The position numbers and the translations under genes are program-made. Below, piece by piece: positions 1 to 11,178 of a DNA stretch of 64,000 nt. Position 1 is the first letter of the stretch. Every line of letters starts with the position of its first letter. Source of the DNA: Loxodes magnus (taxonomy: Eukaryota > Ciliophora > Karyorelictea > Loxodida > Loxodidae); contig CAMPDV010000109.1 in assembly GCA_946699065.1 (NCBI GenBank), forward strand, positions 124,001 through 188,000, given 5' to 3'. The notes below the pieces were generated by a model that worked only from the letters and a program-made list of their open reading frames with translations, was not told the DNA's origin and ran no database searches.

Positions 1-290
1 ATCTTTCTTTAACTTTTTGACCTCTTCCTGAAGATCAGTTTTAATCAGCTAATCATAGCTTATTTACTGTTCTGTGATGAGGTTCGAGATTTCAAAGTGC
101 ATAATACTTTTAACCTATTTCCTAGACTTTTTTTCAGAGATAGGAGACTTATCCTTATGAGTAATCTTTTGGTTACTATTTTCCTGATCCAAGCTTTAAT
201 GATTTTGTTTACTCCTTCTTTTTTAGAGCAGTAGAGAATCCTGGTTTTAATCCTGAGATATTTTTAAGATTTTTTGGATAAATTTAATAA
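1..290 (-). pseudogene. Retroelement ORF1-like coiled-coil fragment, copy 1
   Basis: Read on the minus strand with TAA/TAG as Gln, this gives a heptad-rich stretch containing ISYDQLIKTDLQEEVKKL, at about 1-75. The same module recurs at 5440-5650, 7860-7960 and 9480-9610, always on the minus strand, so it is a dispersed family and not a host gene. DNA similarity to 7860-8110 is visible by eye over about 240 bases. The fragment is cut by the window start. I infer an ORF1-type nucleic-acid-binding coiled coil of a LINE because it lies among LINE endonuclease and RT pieces of the same orientation; no domain proves this. Confidence 0.5.
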
Positions 291-292
291 TC

Positions 293-404
293 AAAAATTG
301 AGCTTCTAATTATGTATTCATTATGAGATGAGAAAAAACTACGAAAATATTCCTTTTTAAGAGGTGAAAAATTTAAGAAACTTACGATGGTTGCTGAACC
401 TATC
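293..404. repeat. Left arm of diverged long repeat, unit I
   Basis: This stretch matches 14612-14707 (shared core 'cttctaattatgtattcatt'). In unit II the sequence continues directly into the part that matches 4511-4862. Here it is interrupted by LINE pieces from about 404 to 4510. Confidence 0.7.
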
Positions 405-1845
405 AAATAAATAAATTTTATTTAAAGCGTAGCCCCTCATGGCTACACAGCTCTTTCCATACTTCATTATATGTTCAAATAAGCCTTCAAGTAATAGAAT
501 TTCTTTTCTTACTAATTACATATCTTCATCATTTTCCTCTTCATTATCTCTTGCTCTTCTGTCTTCTACCTATCTATAATATTAGATCTTTATTGCAAGC
601 TTCCTTTATTTTTTCTTACATATCTTGATAATTTTCGTTTCTAATTATTTTCTTCTTAATAAGCTTTTATAAACTCATAAAATCTATCATTTTTCTGCTC
701 TGTGGTATTTTCCTATTTTTTTCATTCAATTTTCTTTTCTATGTATTCTTTTTTCCTTTTTACATGTATTCTTTGATATAATCTTTTATTATCAAGTCAG
801 CTTTAGATCTTTTTAATCTAATTTTGCATTTAAAAAGGGCCATTTTCTATATATTATTTCTAATTGATCATCACTTATTTTCTACAAATTATTCCAATAT
901 AGAATCACTTCTGTTTTATAACAGAAAACTGAGTTTTCGAAATTTTTTATCATTATTCCTGCATTAAATGTTGTTGATCCCTTGATCATTGCTTTTTCCA
1001 ATTATTTATGTTTATATCTTTTATGTTACTTCTAGTCTATTCTCTATGTGTTTTTCAAAAATGATGTTCTCTTCTATTATATGATCTAAGTACTAAAAGG
1101 TCTTTACTTTTTCAATCCTTAAATTTCCCACCTCGATAGTATTTCCAATATTTTCTCAGTTACTATTTTCTGCTGCTTTTCATATCATTCATTTTGTTTT
1201 ATCTGCAATTTCTAATTTGTACTTTTCTGCCCATGAGATTATATTTTCGATTAATTCCTCTAATTATTCCCATTCACTTATTTAGGCTAGGTCATCTACG
1301 TATGTAAAAAATACTGCATATATTTTCATCCCTCTTTGCTTTTATAGTTTATCGTAATTCCCAGCTTTCAAACTTCCAAAATATGGAGAAGTCTTGTTAT
1401 TATCAAGTTAAATAGTCTCGGTGACGTTGTGCTTCTCTATTTTAGCTCTTTATTTGTCGCAAATGATTTTGCTATATAATCATTGATTTTCAGTTTAATT
1501 TCTTCTTTATATTAGAAGATTGCTAGAAGTTTAATTATCTATTCCGGTAATTTTAGATCGTTTAAGATTTGTTATCTATCTTTCCTTTGCACTATCTTTT
1601 AGTTCCGTATTGAACATTCTTATACTGCTCTTAGATTGAAGATTTATAGTGCGCATGATTTACCTTTTTTGAAACCATATTAATATATTCTTTCATCATT
1701 ATGTAGATATTCTTACAATTGCAAGAAAATTTAAGCATCTACAATTTTTAAAGCATGATTCAATAAAGAGCATAGTCTATGGTTCATTAGGCTTATCTAT
1801 CCTCCTTTTCGTATATTAATATAATGTATTATTATAATATAAAAT
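404..1845 (-). mobile_element. 5'-truncated LINE (non-LTR) reverse transcriptase fragment A
   Basis: On the minus strand this encodes the middle and 3' part of a non-LTR reverse transcriptase. In order there are a finger motif beginning IYEKEDR (about 1815), YGFKKGKSCALQIFNL (about 1670-1625), and the catalytic YVDD box at 1302-1291 inside AVFFTYVDDLAQIS. TGA codons read as Trp fit downstream (DKTKWMIWKA). At least one frameshift separates the YGFKKG block from the YVDD block, so the copy is dead. The 3' end carries a hairpin (425-460, arms around GTAGCC/GGCTAC) followed by an A/T tail, as expected for LINE 3' ends primed by reverse transcription. It starts inside the RT domain, the usual 5' truncation of LINE insertions. 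Confidence 0.8.
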
Positions 1846-2089
1846 AAAAAATAGAAAGATAAATCCTCAAACTAAAACCGACTTAAACTCTGGTACCAGG
1901 AAGTACCTCATAGATGAAGAACCAGCGAGAGAAAGAAGACAAAATCGAAAAGGCATCAAGTAGAATTAGTGACAAAAGATGAAAGATACTAAGGTCTCTT
2001 AGACCAGCATTACGAACACGGCCCTATGTAGACAAAACTCACAAGGGAATGTTTGCACGGTGGAAGACTTCAACAAAGAATTTTTTTTA
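1846..2089. other. GC-richer non-assigned spacer between LINE fragments
   Basis: This segment of about 240 bp is clearly less AT-rich than its surroundings and separates the 5' end of fragment A from the 3' tail of fragment B. The plus strand is open in one frame but resembles no family I recognise. It could be the original target, or the promoter or 5' leader of another element. Confidence 0.3.
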
Positions 2090-4510
2090 ACTTTAAAAAT
2101 CTTTATTAAAGAGCTGCGCACCATTGAGGTGCTACGCGCTCTCATTTATTTCATTTCTTAAGTATTACTCTCTCTTAAATCATCTTAGCTATCATTAAAG
2201 TTACTTCTATTTATTTTTCCCCGCCTGCTAAAATTGTTCCTACTTATATTTCATCAGGTCCTGCTGCTTTTCGTTTCGCCAATTAGTTAATGTTTTCTCA
2301 AATTTCATATTCGTTTATCACTATTTGTCTCAAGTTTAAAAATTTAGTTGGTAACATAATATCGCCATCTTCATATAGCTCTATCATTCATCCCTGAAAA
2401 TCTTAATGTCTTCTTTTGATAAGGTTACTCGATAATTATTTTTTCTATAAAGTAGAATTTTTAGTTTCTTCCACATTTCTGTCATATTCCTTTATTTGCA
2501 TTGTCCATAAATAATTTAAGTTAGTTTCTTTTATCCTTTTTCCTTTATTAAATGTTTATTGTCTTACTCTTTGGTATTTTCTAATTTCTCGTTTTATTGA
2601 TTTTCATTTATTTCTTGTTCTTTACCCTTTATTGTAATAATTTACTGCATTTTCTGAAAATTTTATTACACTATTTAGTTGTTTCTGATATTTATATATC
2701 TTAAAGTTTTATGTTTTAACTGTTCCGCAACCATTTAAATTCCTTCTTATATATTTTTCTTTCATCATTTATAAGTTTATATATCGTTTAAGATATTAAT
2801 TTCTTCTTCTTAGGCTTTTTCTTGTATAAATTTTTAAAATTATTCTTAGATCTCTTATTTCTTTATTAGTAAGTAATTTATTTTTGCTAGCTTTTATGCT
2901 TTTCTAGCTTCTTAATCAATCTTAACCTATATAATACCGGGTCTATGGTTTTCTATTACTTATGACTAATAAAAATCTATTTTTATCACCTTTTCTCTCA
3001 TTATCTCTAAAAAGTAATCTATTTTATATTCATTATTTTAGTGAGCAAAAGTACCTATTTCAGTTGGGTCTATGCATATTAAATTATTCTGTTCCATAAA
3101 TTGTAGCATTCTCTTTACAGTTGAGTTTGTTTTCTTTGGTAACCATTTCTCTATGTGAGCATTACAATATCCTATGATCATTACATTAAGTCCTTTTTCT
3201 ATTGTTTATAGTTTAAATTCATTCACTAAATCGTAGAATGGCTCATATATTCGTTGTCATTTGCAACAGATGCATATATATTAATTACTGCAAGTTTTTC
3301 ATTACTTCAATGACCATCACTCTCCTCCAAAAAGCGTCATTTGGTTCACTTCATTCTATATTTCTCTAATCTCAATACATATGCCGTTTCTATATAGAAT
3401 GCTACTCCTTTCCCTTTTGTGACCCCACATTTATTAAGTTTTTATATCCTGCTATATTACACATATCTTTTTAGTCTTCAATCTAAATCTCTTATATTGA
3501 CATTATGTTGATATTTTTCTGAGTCATGAATTTGGTTAGTACCTCTTTTGTACTTCTAACTCCCTTAATATTTGCTGTCCCTATTTTTATGACTTATTTT
3601 TCTTTTTCACCCATCCTCTCTGCTTCCTCTTCACCACTTTCTTCTATTTATTTATCTTTCTTAAAATCCTTTCCTTCTTCTTATATATCATTCTCTTCTG
3701 CCATTTTCTTTTCATTATTAGTTCTTTCCCCTTGCTTATCTTTTTCCACTTATTATCTTTATTTTCCTTCTTCTTTTGCCTTTTCCTTTTAATTGTTCAT
3801 TTTTGTTTTTAGATTTCTTAGCATAGTAAATTCTAATTAAAGTATATTTAAATTTGCTTCTTACTAATCATCTTTATCTTGCATTTTATTCTTTTTTCTA
3901 TTTCTTTTTGCTTTTTTTCTTTATTTGCGCTTTTCTTACATACTTTATTATACTATTTTGTTTTTTTGTTCTGTTGGGTTTTGTGTTTTACCATCACTTA
4001 TCTTATTCTTTTCTCTGATTTATCTTATATTACATCTTATTCTTTAGTTGATTGCTTTCTATTTTATTTAATTCTTTGAAATCTTTTCTGTCTCTCTGTA
4101 CAGATATATGTCCAATAGCATTTTATGGAAAATAATTCTTATTTAGTCTTTAGAAATGCTGGTTGAAAGTAGTTGCTCATTCTTTTGTTAAATTATCGCT
4201 TAGACTGTATGCTTTTTTACCACTTCATTCTTTGCATATTTTATGCTCCTCCTTTTAGTGAAGTCTGTTCAATCATAGATATTTTGATATCCTTTTCCCG
4301 TTGAGTGTATTATTGTTTCATGTTCTTTTGGTCTGTGAATTAGTTTCTGTAGTCTTAGTGCTTGAGTTATGTGTTAAGTTTCCATTCGTAATAAGAAGTT
4401 TTGGATTTATTAAAGCCATGACTTGATAGTATAAAGTACTATAGGTTTTCTTTCTACTCATAGGAGGTGATATAAAAAAAAATTTTGAAGCTAAGCATTT
4501 TTAATATTTG
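2090..4510 (-). mobile_element. LINE fragment B: endonuclease plus start of reverse transcriptase
   Basis: This is a minus-strand non-LTR retrotransposon. It runs from an upstream basic/acidic region (about 4480-3600) into an APE-type endonuclease (3600-2940), then the first RT motif KRKAAGPDEIQVGTILAGG (about 2280-2210), and ends early at a GC-rich hairpin (2101-2135, arms of about 10 bp) with an A/T tail. Most of the RT palm is missing, so the copy is internally deleted. The 3' hairpin resembles that of fragment A when both are read on the minus strand, so the two belong to related families. The element sits between the two halves of a repeat that is uninterrupted at 14.7 kb. Confidence 0.75.
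2935..3870 (-). pseudogene. LINE ORF2 N-terminus, APE-type endonuclease (degenerate)
   Basis: The minus-strand frame runs from a charged linker (EEEAERMGEKEK) into IKIGTANIKGVRSTKEVL and IMSIQEIQIEDQK, the first two endonuclease motifs (N and catalytic E). GKGVAFYIE and VINIYASVAN follow. Then come IIGYCNAHIEKWL (the GDfNA-like motif, with Y in place of D), NEYKIDYFLEIM (the S/T-x-IDYi motif) and ENHRPGI (the SDH motif, with N in place of D). The order and spacing match APE endonucleases of L1-like LINEs. At least two frameshifts, near GSQKGK and before VINIYAS, and the altered catalytic D and SDH residues argue that it is inact­ive. Confidence 0.75.
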
Positions 4511-4862
4511 ATAAAAGTTTCAGATTAAAAATTTAACTTAGAAATATAGAACTTAGATACAATTTATTTATTTAAGAATCATAGAGGTACATGAATGTAA
4601 AAAATTGAATTTAGCATTATTTATAAATTCCAAAATAAGCATATATTTCTTAGCAAAATATTACTCTTTTACGTAAAAATATGCCTCAAATACTCTTAAG
4701 GTAGGAAGATGATTTGTTATCTTTCTATTCAATATATGTTTTATATACTTTAATTAGATATTTTGCATCTATAGTAAAATATGTATATAATAGAATAATT
4801 TTATTCCATTTAAAAGGATGAACTGATATAATATTTCTAATTGCTCCAAACTTATAAAAATT
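4511..4862. repeat. Middle arm of diverged long repeat, unit I
   Basis: It aligns along its length with 14708-15060 (for example 'aagaatcatagaggta' and 'gcatctatagtaaaa' in both), with scattered substitutions and small indels. I see no convincing ORF. Confidence 0.75.
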
Positions 4863-5722
4863 ATTAATTGTTTAATAAAAATTTATAGAAACTCATATTT
4901 GCTTCATAAAATAAGTTTTTAAGTCCTTTTTCCATTCTACTTTCTTAATATCTTGTCTTCTTTTGCTCAGGTCTTTTTAAAATCACTCCAATAAGTTCTT
5001 GAGTTCATTTTCTCTTTTATTCATCAACCTTAAGGATTATAATAAATATTTTGTCTTTCTTTCTCCTAAAGCCAATACTATTTTTATAATTCCTAAATTT
5101 GCAGCAATCAATATAGATATTATTAAATTATGTAAAAGTAGCATGTTTTCTTAATTCTTATTTATTTCTGAATTGTTAGCTATGTTTTGCTTTTTCATTT
5201 AAGATTGGTTTGTTCCAGCTTACTCTATTTTCATTTTGTTATCCTAGAGATTTCCTTTATTTTAATTTTCCTGCTTCTGGCTCTATAATTGGTTTTCGAT
5301 CTGTTAGCTTTAATTTCAAATTTTTTATAGTTGAGAGATTGTCTGATTAACCTACTCTCATTAGTAGTTCCATAAGGCGTTTATTCCCTCTCCTGATTAT
5401 CCATTCTTATCTTAGAGATTGCTGTTTATAACTCCGTCAGCTTAGAATTTTCCCTGCTGAGCTTCTTAACCTCTTCCTGGAGGTTTAAAGCTACTTTGAT
5501 GAGCTGCTCCTTTCTCATTTGTCTGGAAAGATTAAAATCCAAGACATCCTTTGATAGGAAGGATTCGACTATTTCCTCGGTTTCTCCTCCGAGGTTGGTG
5601 TTATAGCAATACGAGATTTTCTGTTTCTTTTTGGTTTCCTTATATTGCTGTTGTGTTCCTGAGCCCTACTTCTTTAGAGCTGCGAAAAAGCCCTTCCTGA
5701 AATGAATAATTTTTTCCCAAAT
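4863..5722 (-). mobile_element. Nested insertion carrying ORF1-like coiled-coil module, copy 2
   Basis: These roughly 860 bp are absent from the paralogous locus: at about 15060 'aacttataaaa' joins directly to 'ttaagatttt'. On the minus strand, 5650-5440 encodes RKEQLIKVALNLQEEVKKL followed by SRENSKLTEL, the same coiled-coil module as copies 1, 3 and 4. This copy is the cleanest for that module. The rest (4863-5400) is AT-rich and unassigned. I infer an ORF1 fragment of a LINE or a non-autonomous derivative. Confidence 0.55.
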
Positions 5723-5850
5723 TAATAAAATTAAGATTTAGATTACGCTAATGAATAAGCAGGTAAATTTAATTTAAACTAAATTAGTTATTATAAAGCA
5801 TTCATATTTTATTTAATATATTACAAATACAAGCTATTCATATCTATCAT
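5723..5850. repeat. Third arm of diverged long repeat, unit I
   Basis: It matches 15060-15170 (both contain 'gaataagcaggta' or a close variant, then 'agttattataaagca' and 'ctattcatatctat'). Collinearity with unit II breaks at about 5850 and resumes near 9785. Confidence 0.65.
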
Positions 5851-5859
5851 ATTATAGCA

Positions 5860-7300
5860 ACTTCCTCAATATCTCACTAAAATATATGTACTTCTATATG
5901 GAGATTACATCGAAATTTTTTTGCATGCTAAGAAAGTTCTAAATACTGTGGAGATAAATAAGATGTAAGAAATCAAGAATAAATTAATTGATTCTTGGGA
6001 GAATTGTGCTTTTAATAATTATTCTAGTCTAACTCAATAATAGATAAATCTAATAATTAAAGACAGATAAAGTAGACTATTGTATAATAATTCCAATATT
6101 TAAAAAAAAAAATAAAACTATTGGAAAAACTGATAACCTATTTCTCTTATTATTACTATTCTAAAATTATATGATAAAGCTTAAAAAAAGACTATACAAT
6201 CTGATTTATTAGAGAAATTTGATTCACCCTTCTTAAGTGGGACTTATGCAAATCGATAAACTACTTAATAGATTTGAATAATATGGATAACTATCAGAAA
6301 CGAGCCAAAGGTAAGACCAAACTGATAGCAATACTGATAGATGTTTAAAAAAATTTGACTTAATAGAAAGAAGACTTTTATTTGATTAATTTAAGAGACT
6401 TAAACTACACTTGGACTAATAAAAGTCTTAGAATCATTTTATTAAAATTTGAATTCTTCATTTATTATAGATAGAATGAACATTAAAGCTTTATAATACA
6501 ACAATGGAGTTATGTAAGCAAATACAAATGAACCAGTTTTAGCGTTGTTGTACCATGACATTGCAATTAGATATTTGGAAAGTAAAGTATCAAATTAGTA
6601 TTCAAATGTCAGGGCTTGAGTATTAGCTTCACTTGCAGAAATGAGCAGGTGATTTGATTTTTCTTTCCAAATCTGTAAATTAGATGTAGAATTTAGTAAA
6701 TGAAGCAAGTAAAGTTTTTGCATTAACTATTTAAAGATCAACGCTACCAAACCTGAATGCATCTAATTTCTAAAGAAGCATTAGAAATAATAAATCTTAA
6801 ATTTATGATTAGAAAATTAACCGATTATTTAAAAATAATTAGTAACATAATTAGGAGTTATTCTACATTAGAAGAAGAATTTGAATCATTGTAGAGAAGT
6901 CACATTCAATTATATAGTAGCAATAAAAAAGCTATTTTTTAACTAATGAGATATAAGAATATAACTCATTGATATTTTAAACTCTATCCATACTTTTTAC
7001 ATTAACTAAAGCAAAATTTGGAGGAGACTTAGTATCATGAAGTATTAAAAAGGAGTAACTGGAGTTCTGGACAGAATTGAATCAGATATGAGATGTACTT
7101 CAAGAAAAGTTTTTGAAGTAAGAACTTCAATATTTAATGAGTCATACTATATATACCTGATTTGATCACTTTTTAAGTACATTATGGCTATAAAATTCTT
7201 CAGATTCTGCTATAAATAAAAATACAAAATTAAGCATTTGGCGTTCTTTGAGGCATTTCAACCCTTTCCCACCAACCTCTAGATTGTCTAGAGGTTAAAT
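5860..7300 (+). mobile_element. LINE reverse transcriptase fragment C, plus strand (degenerate)
   Basis: The plus-strand frame around 6380-6900 gives LIKVLESFYQNLNSSFIIDR, then NNGVMQANTNEPVLALLYHD, which matches the RT motif 'GVxQGxxxSPxLFxLYxxD' in a decayed form. INYLKINATKPECIQF (the 'GLKLNxxKTE' motif) and LVTQLGVILHQKKNL (the 'LGVxL' motif) follow. The YxDD block expected between them is not recognisable. It faces opposite to fragments A and B. A perfect hairpin at 7274-7296 lies just downstream and may be its 3' end. Confidence 0.55.
7274..7296. other. Perfect 10-bp hairpin (AACCTCTAGA / TTG / TCTAGAGGTT)
   Basis: The arms AACCTCTAGA and TCTAGAGGTT flank the loop TTG. It is placed between the end of the plus-strand RT remnant and the 3' end of the minus-strand ORF1-like copy 3, so it could be the 3' stem-loop of either element. 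Confidence 0.6.
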
Positions 7301-8115
7301 ATAAAAGTATGAAAATATCTATAAATCTTCTTCCTGCTATACATACTGTCACTGAGGAATCCCTTTGCCTAGATAATTATTGGTATCTTTGATTTGTATA
7401 TTTTTCCAAATTTGTTGCAATATAATATTTTTCTTTCTCTTAATATTTTTAGTTGTAATTGTCTCTTCTTTTTATTCTCCAACTTCTTCTAGTAGTTTCA
7501 ATATTCGTATTTGAAATTGAGAAATTTATAGCATCTTTTAGATACATTCAAGAGTTTAAATAATAGCATCTTTTTGTTTCTCGCTTAAGTATAAATCTTG
7601 AGTTATTTTCACTTTCGAACATCAGTTCATTTTCTTTTTCTTGTAGGCCTATTTAACACTGCAATTTGTACTGTTTTCTTTCTATTTTTTCTATTTTTTT
7701 TATTTTGTTGATCAGTTCTTCTGCTTCTATTGCTAGTTTTGAGATTAACTGCTCTAGTCTTGTGAAATATTTCAAAATGCGTTAAGGTCTCTCTTAGGTA
7801 TGAATCTCGATTCTATTTCCTCTGCAAGTTCAAATTTTTCTATCATTCTTTTAATATATTTCTTTAGCTTTTTGACTTCTTCCTGGAGATCCATTTTTAA
7901 TCAGCTAATCATATTTTATTTGCTACTATGTAGTGAGATTCGAGACTTCAGAGCGCATAACACTTTTAACCTATTTCCATGATTTTTCTTAAGAAGTAGG
8001 AGATTCGATTTGATCTATGAACTTTTTTAATACCCTTTTTCTGGTCTTAGTCTTTCTATGATGTCGTTTACTCCTTCTTTTTTGGAGTCACAAAGAGTTA
8101 GAATCCTGATATAAT
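7300..8115 (-). pseudogene. Retroelement ORF1-like coiled-coil protein, copy 3 (frameshifted)
   Basis: On the minus strand, 7960-7860 reads VKSVMRSEVSNL then IKYDQLIK, and after a one-base shift MDLQEEVKKLKKYIKRM, which parallels copies 1, 2 and 4. Downstream the frame continues through a long hydrophilic stretch (for example SQFQIRILKLLEEVGE, about 7510-7465) to about 7300. The upstream end matches copy 1 over 'aaaaaagaaggagtaaac' (minus strand). The frameshift marks it as a pseudogene. This is the longest of the four copies. Confidence 0.5.
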
Positions 8116-9180
8116 TAAAAATTTTACAAATTCTAGTATAAAATAAAAAATATTAATTTTCCAAGATCAGCAATAGACTCTCTTTTCATTAGTATCTGGA
8201 AAAAAGGATTTTGATACTATGATTAAAAGCGGCAATTATCAGACCTTTACAGTATCAATCTGTAGAATTACTAGAATAATACCAGTCTTAAAGCTTTCAC
8301 TAGACATATAAGAGATAAAATACAACAATATTTCTATAATGTAACTACTAAAAAATGTATGAGAATAAAAGCAGCTAAAATATATACTGAGCAATTGAAT
8401 AATCTTTAACAATTTCCATTTATTACTTATGCGAAGTTAACCAAATAGAATATATGATAAATTATCAGTAAATCAAGCTTAGAATACATTCCTTAATTTT
8501 CGGAAGGATTTTCAAGATCGTCATTATCCTATAGGTAAATCCTATAGTATGATAGAAATATGTGAGACATTTGAAAATATCTTTAAATGCATACTATTCT
8601 GGTATAAAGGATTGATTATCGGAAAAGATTGGAAATTATAACTAAGGTGTCTCATAATATATGATCAAGAATGCATAAATAGTTTTCAAGGTTTAAATTG
8701 GAGTATTTAGATTTATAAATACAAATATTTCACAAGAAGCTAAGGACAAGAAGATTTGAGATTCTAGAAATGGAGAAAGCCAAAAGGAAGAAGTTAAAGA
8801 GGAGTAGAAAGAAGGATTAAAGATAAATGATTAGATAAAGAAAATTTAAAAATAATTTAAAACATTTACGGCTATAATTGAAGGAAGCAATTCTTGCAAT
8901 TAAAGATGTCAAAAAGCTCTTTTATTTAATTAAATAATTAAAAATAGTTTAGCAGTAGTTCATGGCCACTGCTCAAAGAAATTTATAAATTTGTGAGAAG
9001 GTTACTCTTGAATAGCATAAAGTTTTCTTCTTTAAGGTCCTGTTTATTATAATCACAGCAGTTGTTAATTTTCTTTTCTTCTATAGATTTATCTTTCTTG
9101 ATTAACAAAAAAATTGTTCTCTTTTTCTTTTTTCCTAGATTCAATAATGTTTTTTAAATTTTAAGAATTTTCAGCAATTT
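8116..9180. other. Unassigned AT-rich interval between retroelement remnants
   Basis: I see no convincing gene. A plus-strand frame around 8530-8760 (containing YSMIEICETFENIFKC) is open. In a code where TAA and TAG are sense, open frames are not evidence by themselves. Confidence 0.3.
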
Positions 9181-9700
9181 CTATATAAATGTTATTAGGT
9201 ACTACAGTAATAGCAACATATCCTTTTCCTTATTTTCATTTTTCACTATTATTATTTATTGTTTTCTTTATCTATTTCCATGTTTTTAAGTTGGGAATTA
9301 AGGTTTTAACTTTGAAGAATGTTTTCAAGCTGTTAATTTTAGTCCGATATCCTTTAGACTTAAGAGTTTGTCTGGTTCAGCTGTTCACGTTGATAGTTTC
9401 AGAGTGCGCTGATTTCTCTTTCCTGGTTGTTCGGTCTTAGGTCAATAGAATCTTTGAGCCCTCCAGTCACTAATTCTGTCAGCTTGGCGTTCTCCTTACG
9501 AAGTTTTTTAATATTTTCTTGGAGGTTAAGCCCCACCTTTATAAGCTGTTCATAGCTTATCTTTTGTTAGATATTGAAGTTTGATACTTCTTGCTGTATA
9601 GTTTCTTAAAAATCTTATTAAATTTTAGTTTCTTATTTTTAAGGAGAACTCATTCTTTTTCTTGGCTTTACTAATTATTATTTGTTCCCTTCTGATTCTT
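9181..9700 (-). pseudogene. Retroelement ORF1-like coiled-coil fragment, copy 4
   Basis: On the minus strand, 9610-9470 encodes ISYEQLIKVGLNLQENIKKL followed by RKENAKLTELVTGGLKDS, the same heptad module as the other three copies. The upstream part reads EVSNFNIQQK, matching EVSNL in copy 3. Downstream of the module the frame stays open towards 9190 but similarity is not obvious. Confidence 0.5.
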
Positions 9701-9784
9701 CTTAATTTATACCAATCTAAATTTATTTAGTAAAAGACCAGTGCTTCATTTTATTTATAAAAGCTTAATTAAATTAATTTATAT

Positions 9785-9895
9785 AGTATCTATCTATAGC
9801 TTTAATAAATAGGAAATAAGCATCAATCAATTGTATTATATTCTCATTTTTATTCACTTTGCTATATGGAATCAAAATACTATCCTTTTTAACTT
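9785..9895. repeat. Fourth arm of diverged long repeat, unit I
   Basis: It matches 15410-15500 (shared 'catcaatcaattgtattata' and 'ttgctatat'). In unit II the 704-bp repeat follows within about 35 bp. Here about 560 bp intervene. Confidence 0.65.
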
Positions 9896-9914
9896 AGCAT
9901 ACATAATGAATCAC

Positions 9915-10474
9915 TATTATTTATCATTTTTTAAATGGATGTTGGGTTATAGTTAGCAGAGTAGGTTATCTGGTGCAGTGTATACTGCAATAAAAGTGCT
10001 ATTGTAATAAATACCACCATGGATAAATAAGGACGCGCCCAAAATGTGATAAGCCTAATTTATTTGAGGATTCTCTCAATCGATATGAGAATCTAACTAG
10101 GAATCTCTGAAATCCAGTTCTCAGAGTTATCCTGACTTTACATATCGTTAATCTAGTCGGGAATTGGAAAAATACCTAAAGACATGACTGAAATTAGAAA
10201 TAACTTTTAGAAGAATTTAACTCAACTGTGGCATTTGACACAGTATCAGCTTATTCTCTAACCCCTTCTAATTCCTGCCCACGGAGTGAATCCCAAGAAA
10301 TTAGATAAAAAAGGTAATAAATTTTGATTTGAAAAACAGAAAAAAGAAGAAAATATAAATAAAGAGATCAGGTAATGCTAGAACTTTACTAGACTTTTAT
10401 TAAGAATAAAATTTAGTTTCTTTTATTAATCATAGTACTTAATAAAGGTAAATACATGTAATTTAGTTTATTTA
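9915..10474. other. Extra segment in unit I, partly GC-richer, unassigned
   Basis: This segment has no counterpart between 15500 and 15533 in unit II, so it is an insertion in unit I or a deletion in unit II. The part at 9940-10310 has distinctly more G+C and no homopolymer runs, unlike nearby intergenic DNA. More than one plus-strand frame is open, but I recognise no protein family. Confidence 0.35.
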
Positions 10475-11178
10475 TAAGAATCTTTAAGACTCTAAATTGT
10501 CTCATTATGCTTTACAATATGAATAAAATAAGCGTCAAGAGGTATTAAAATAATAAGAAGCGTATTAATGAATATAGTTAAAAGGTATAATTAGTATTTA
10601 GTTAGCTTATAGTAAATTATAATTAAGTAACTAGCTAAGAATAAAGTGTAATTAAGTAGCTAAATGTATTTTAAAATAGATAGATAGAAATAAAAGTAAT
10701 ATGTAGCTCTAGAATAAAGAAGTCTAATCTTATTTTTATTATTAAGCATTAAAGAGCAAATCTTTATAATAGAATTTATATTTTAAACATCATTATATTT
10801 TGAGTGATATATTTCATTCTTATCATGTAATTAGTTTCTAGTAATAAAGGAAATAAAATTGTAATAGTATAATTTATTTCTCAATCATTTTATAGTTTTA
10901 AAAGAGAAAAATAATTTTAAAGTAATATTAATTTTTATTCAAAGTATTAAGATAATAACTGTGCTATGTATCTGCACATTAACATAAAGTTATTTAAACA
11001 TTTTAACGGTAAATTTATTTGACATACAAGAAACACTCTAAATATACAATGAAAATGAACAAAAGATAAATGAGATTAAGAGAGGATCAAAAGCATGTTC
11101 ATAGAAAGAAAGAAGTAGGACGTATTTCGTTTTTCACTTCTTGGAAAGTTTAAATTATCTGTAGTCGATCAATACGAT
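10475..11178. repeat. 704-bp near-identical direct repeat, copy I
   Basis: It is gapless against 15533-16236 (constant offset 5058), with only about ten substitutions seen by eye. It has no long inverted termini and no obvious RT or transposase frame. It is much more conserved than the flanking repeat arms, which suggests recent copying or gene conversion. Its right end overlaps the last codons of the minus-strand gene at 11134-12015. Confidence 0.9.

Noticed and set aside
3526..4079. Plus-strand open frames rich in Phe/Leu/Ser that look like membrane proteins
   Set aside because: They are the complement of the Lys/Glu-rich minus-strand LINE ORF (charged linker upstream of the endonuclease); Lys-rich coding strands give Phe/Leu-rich shadows.
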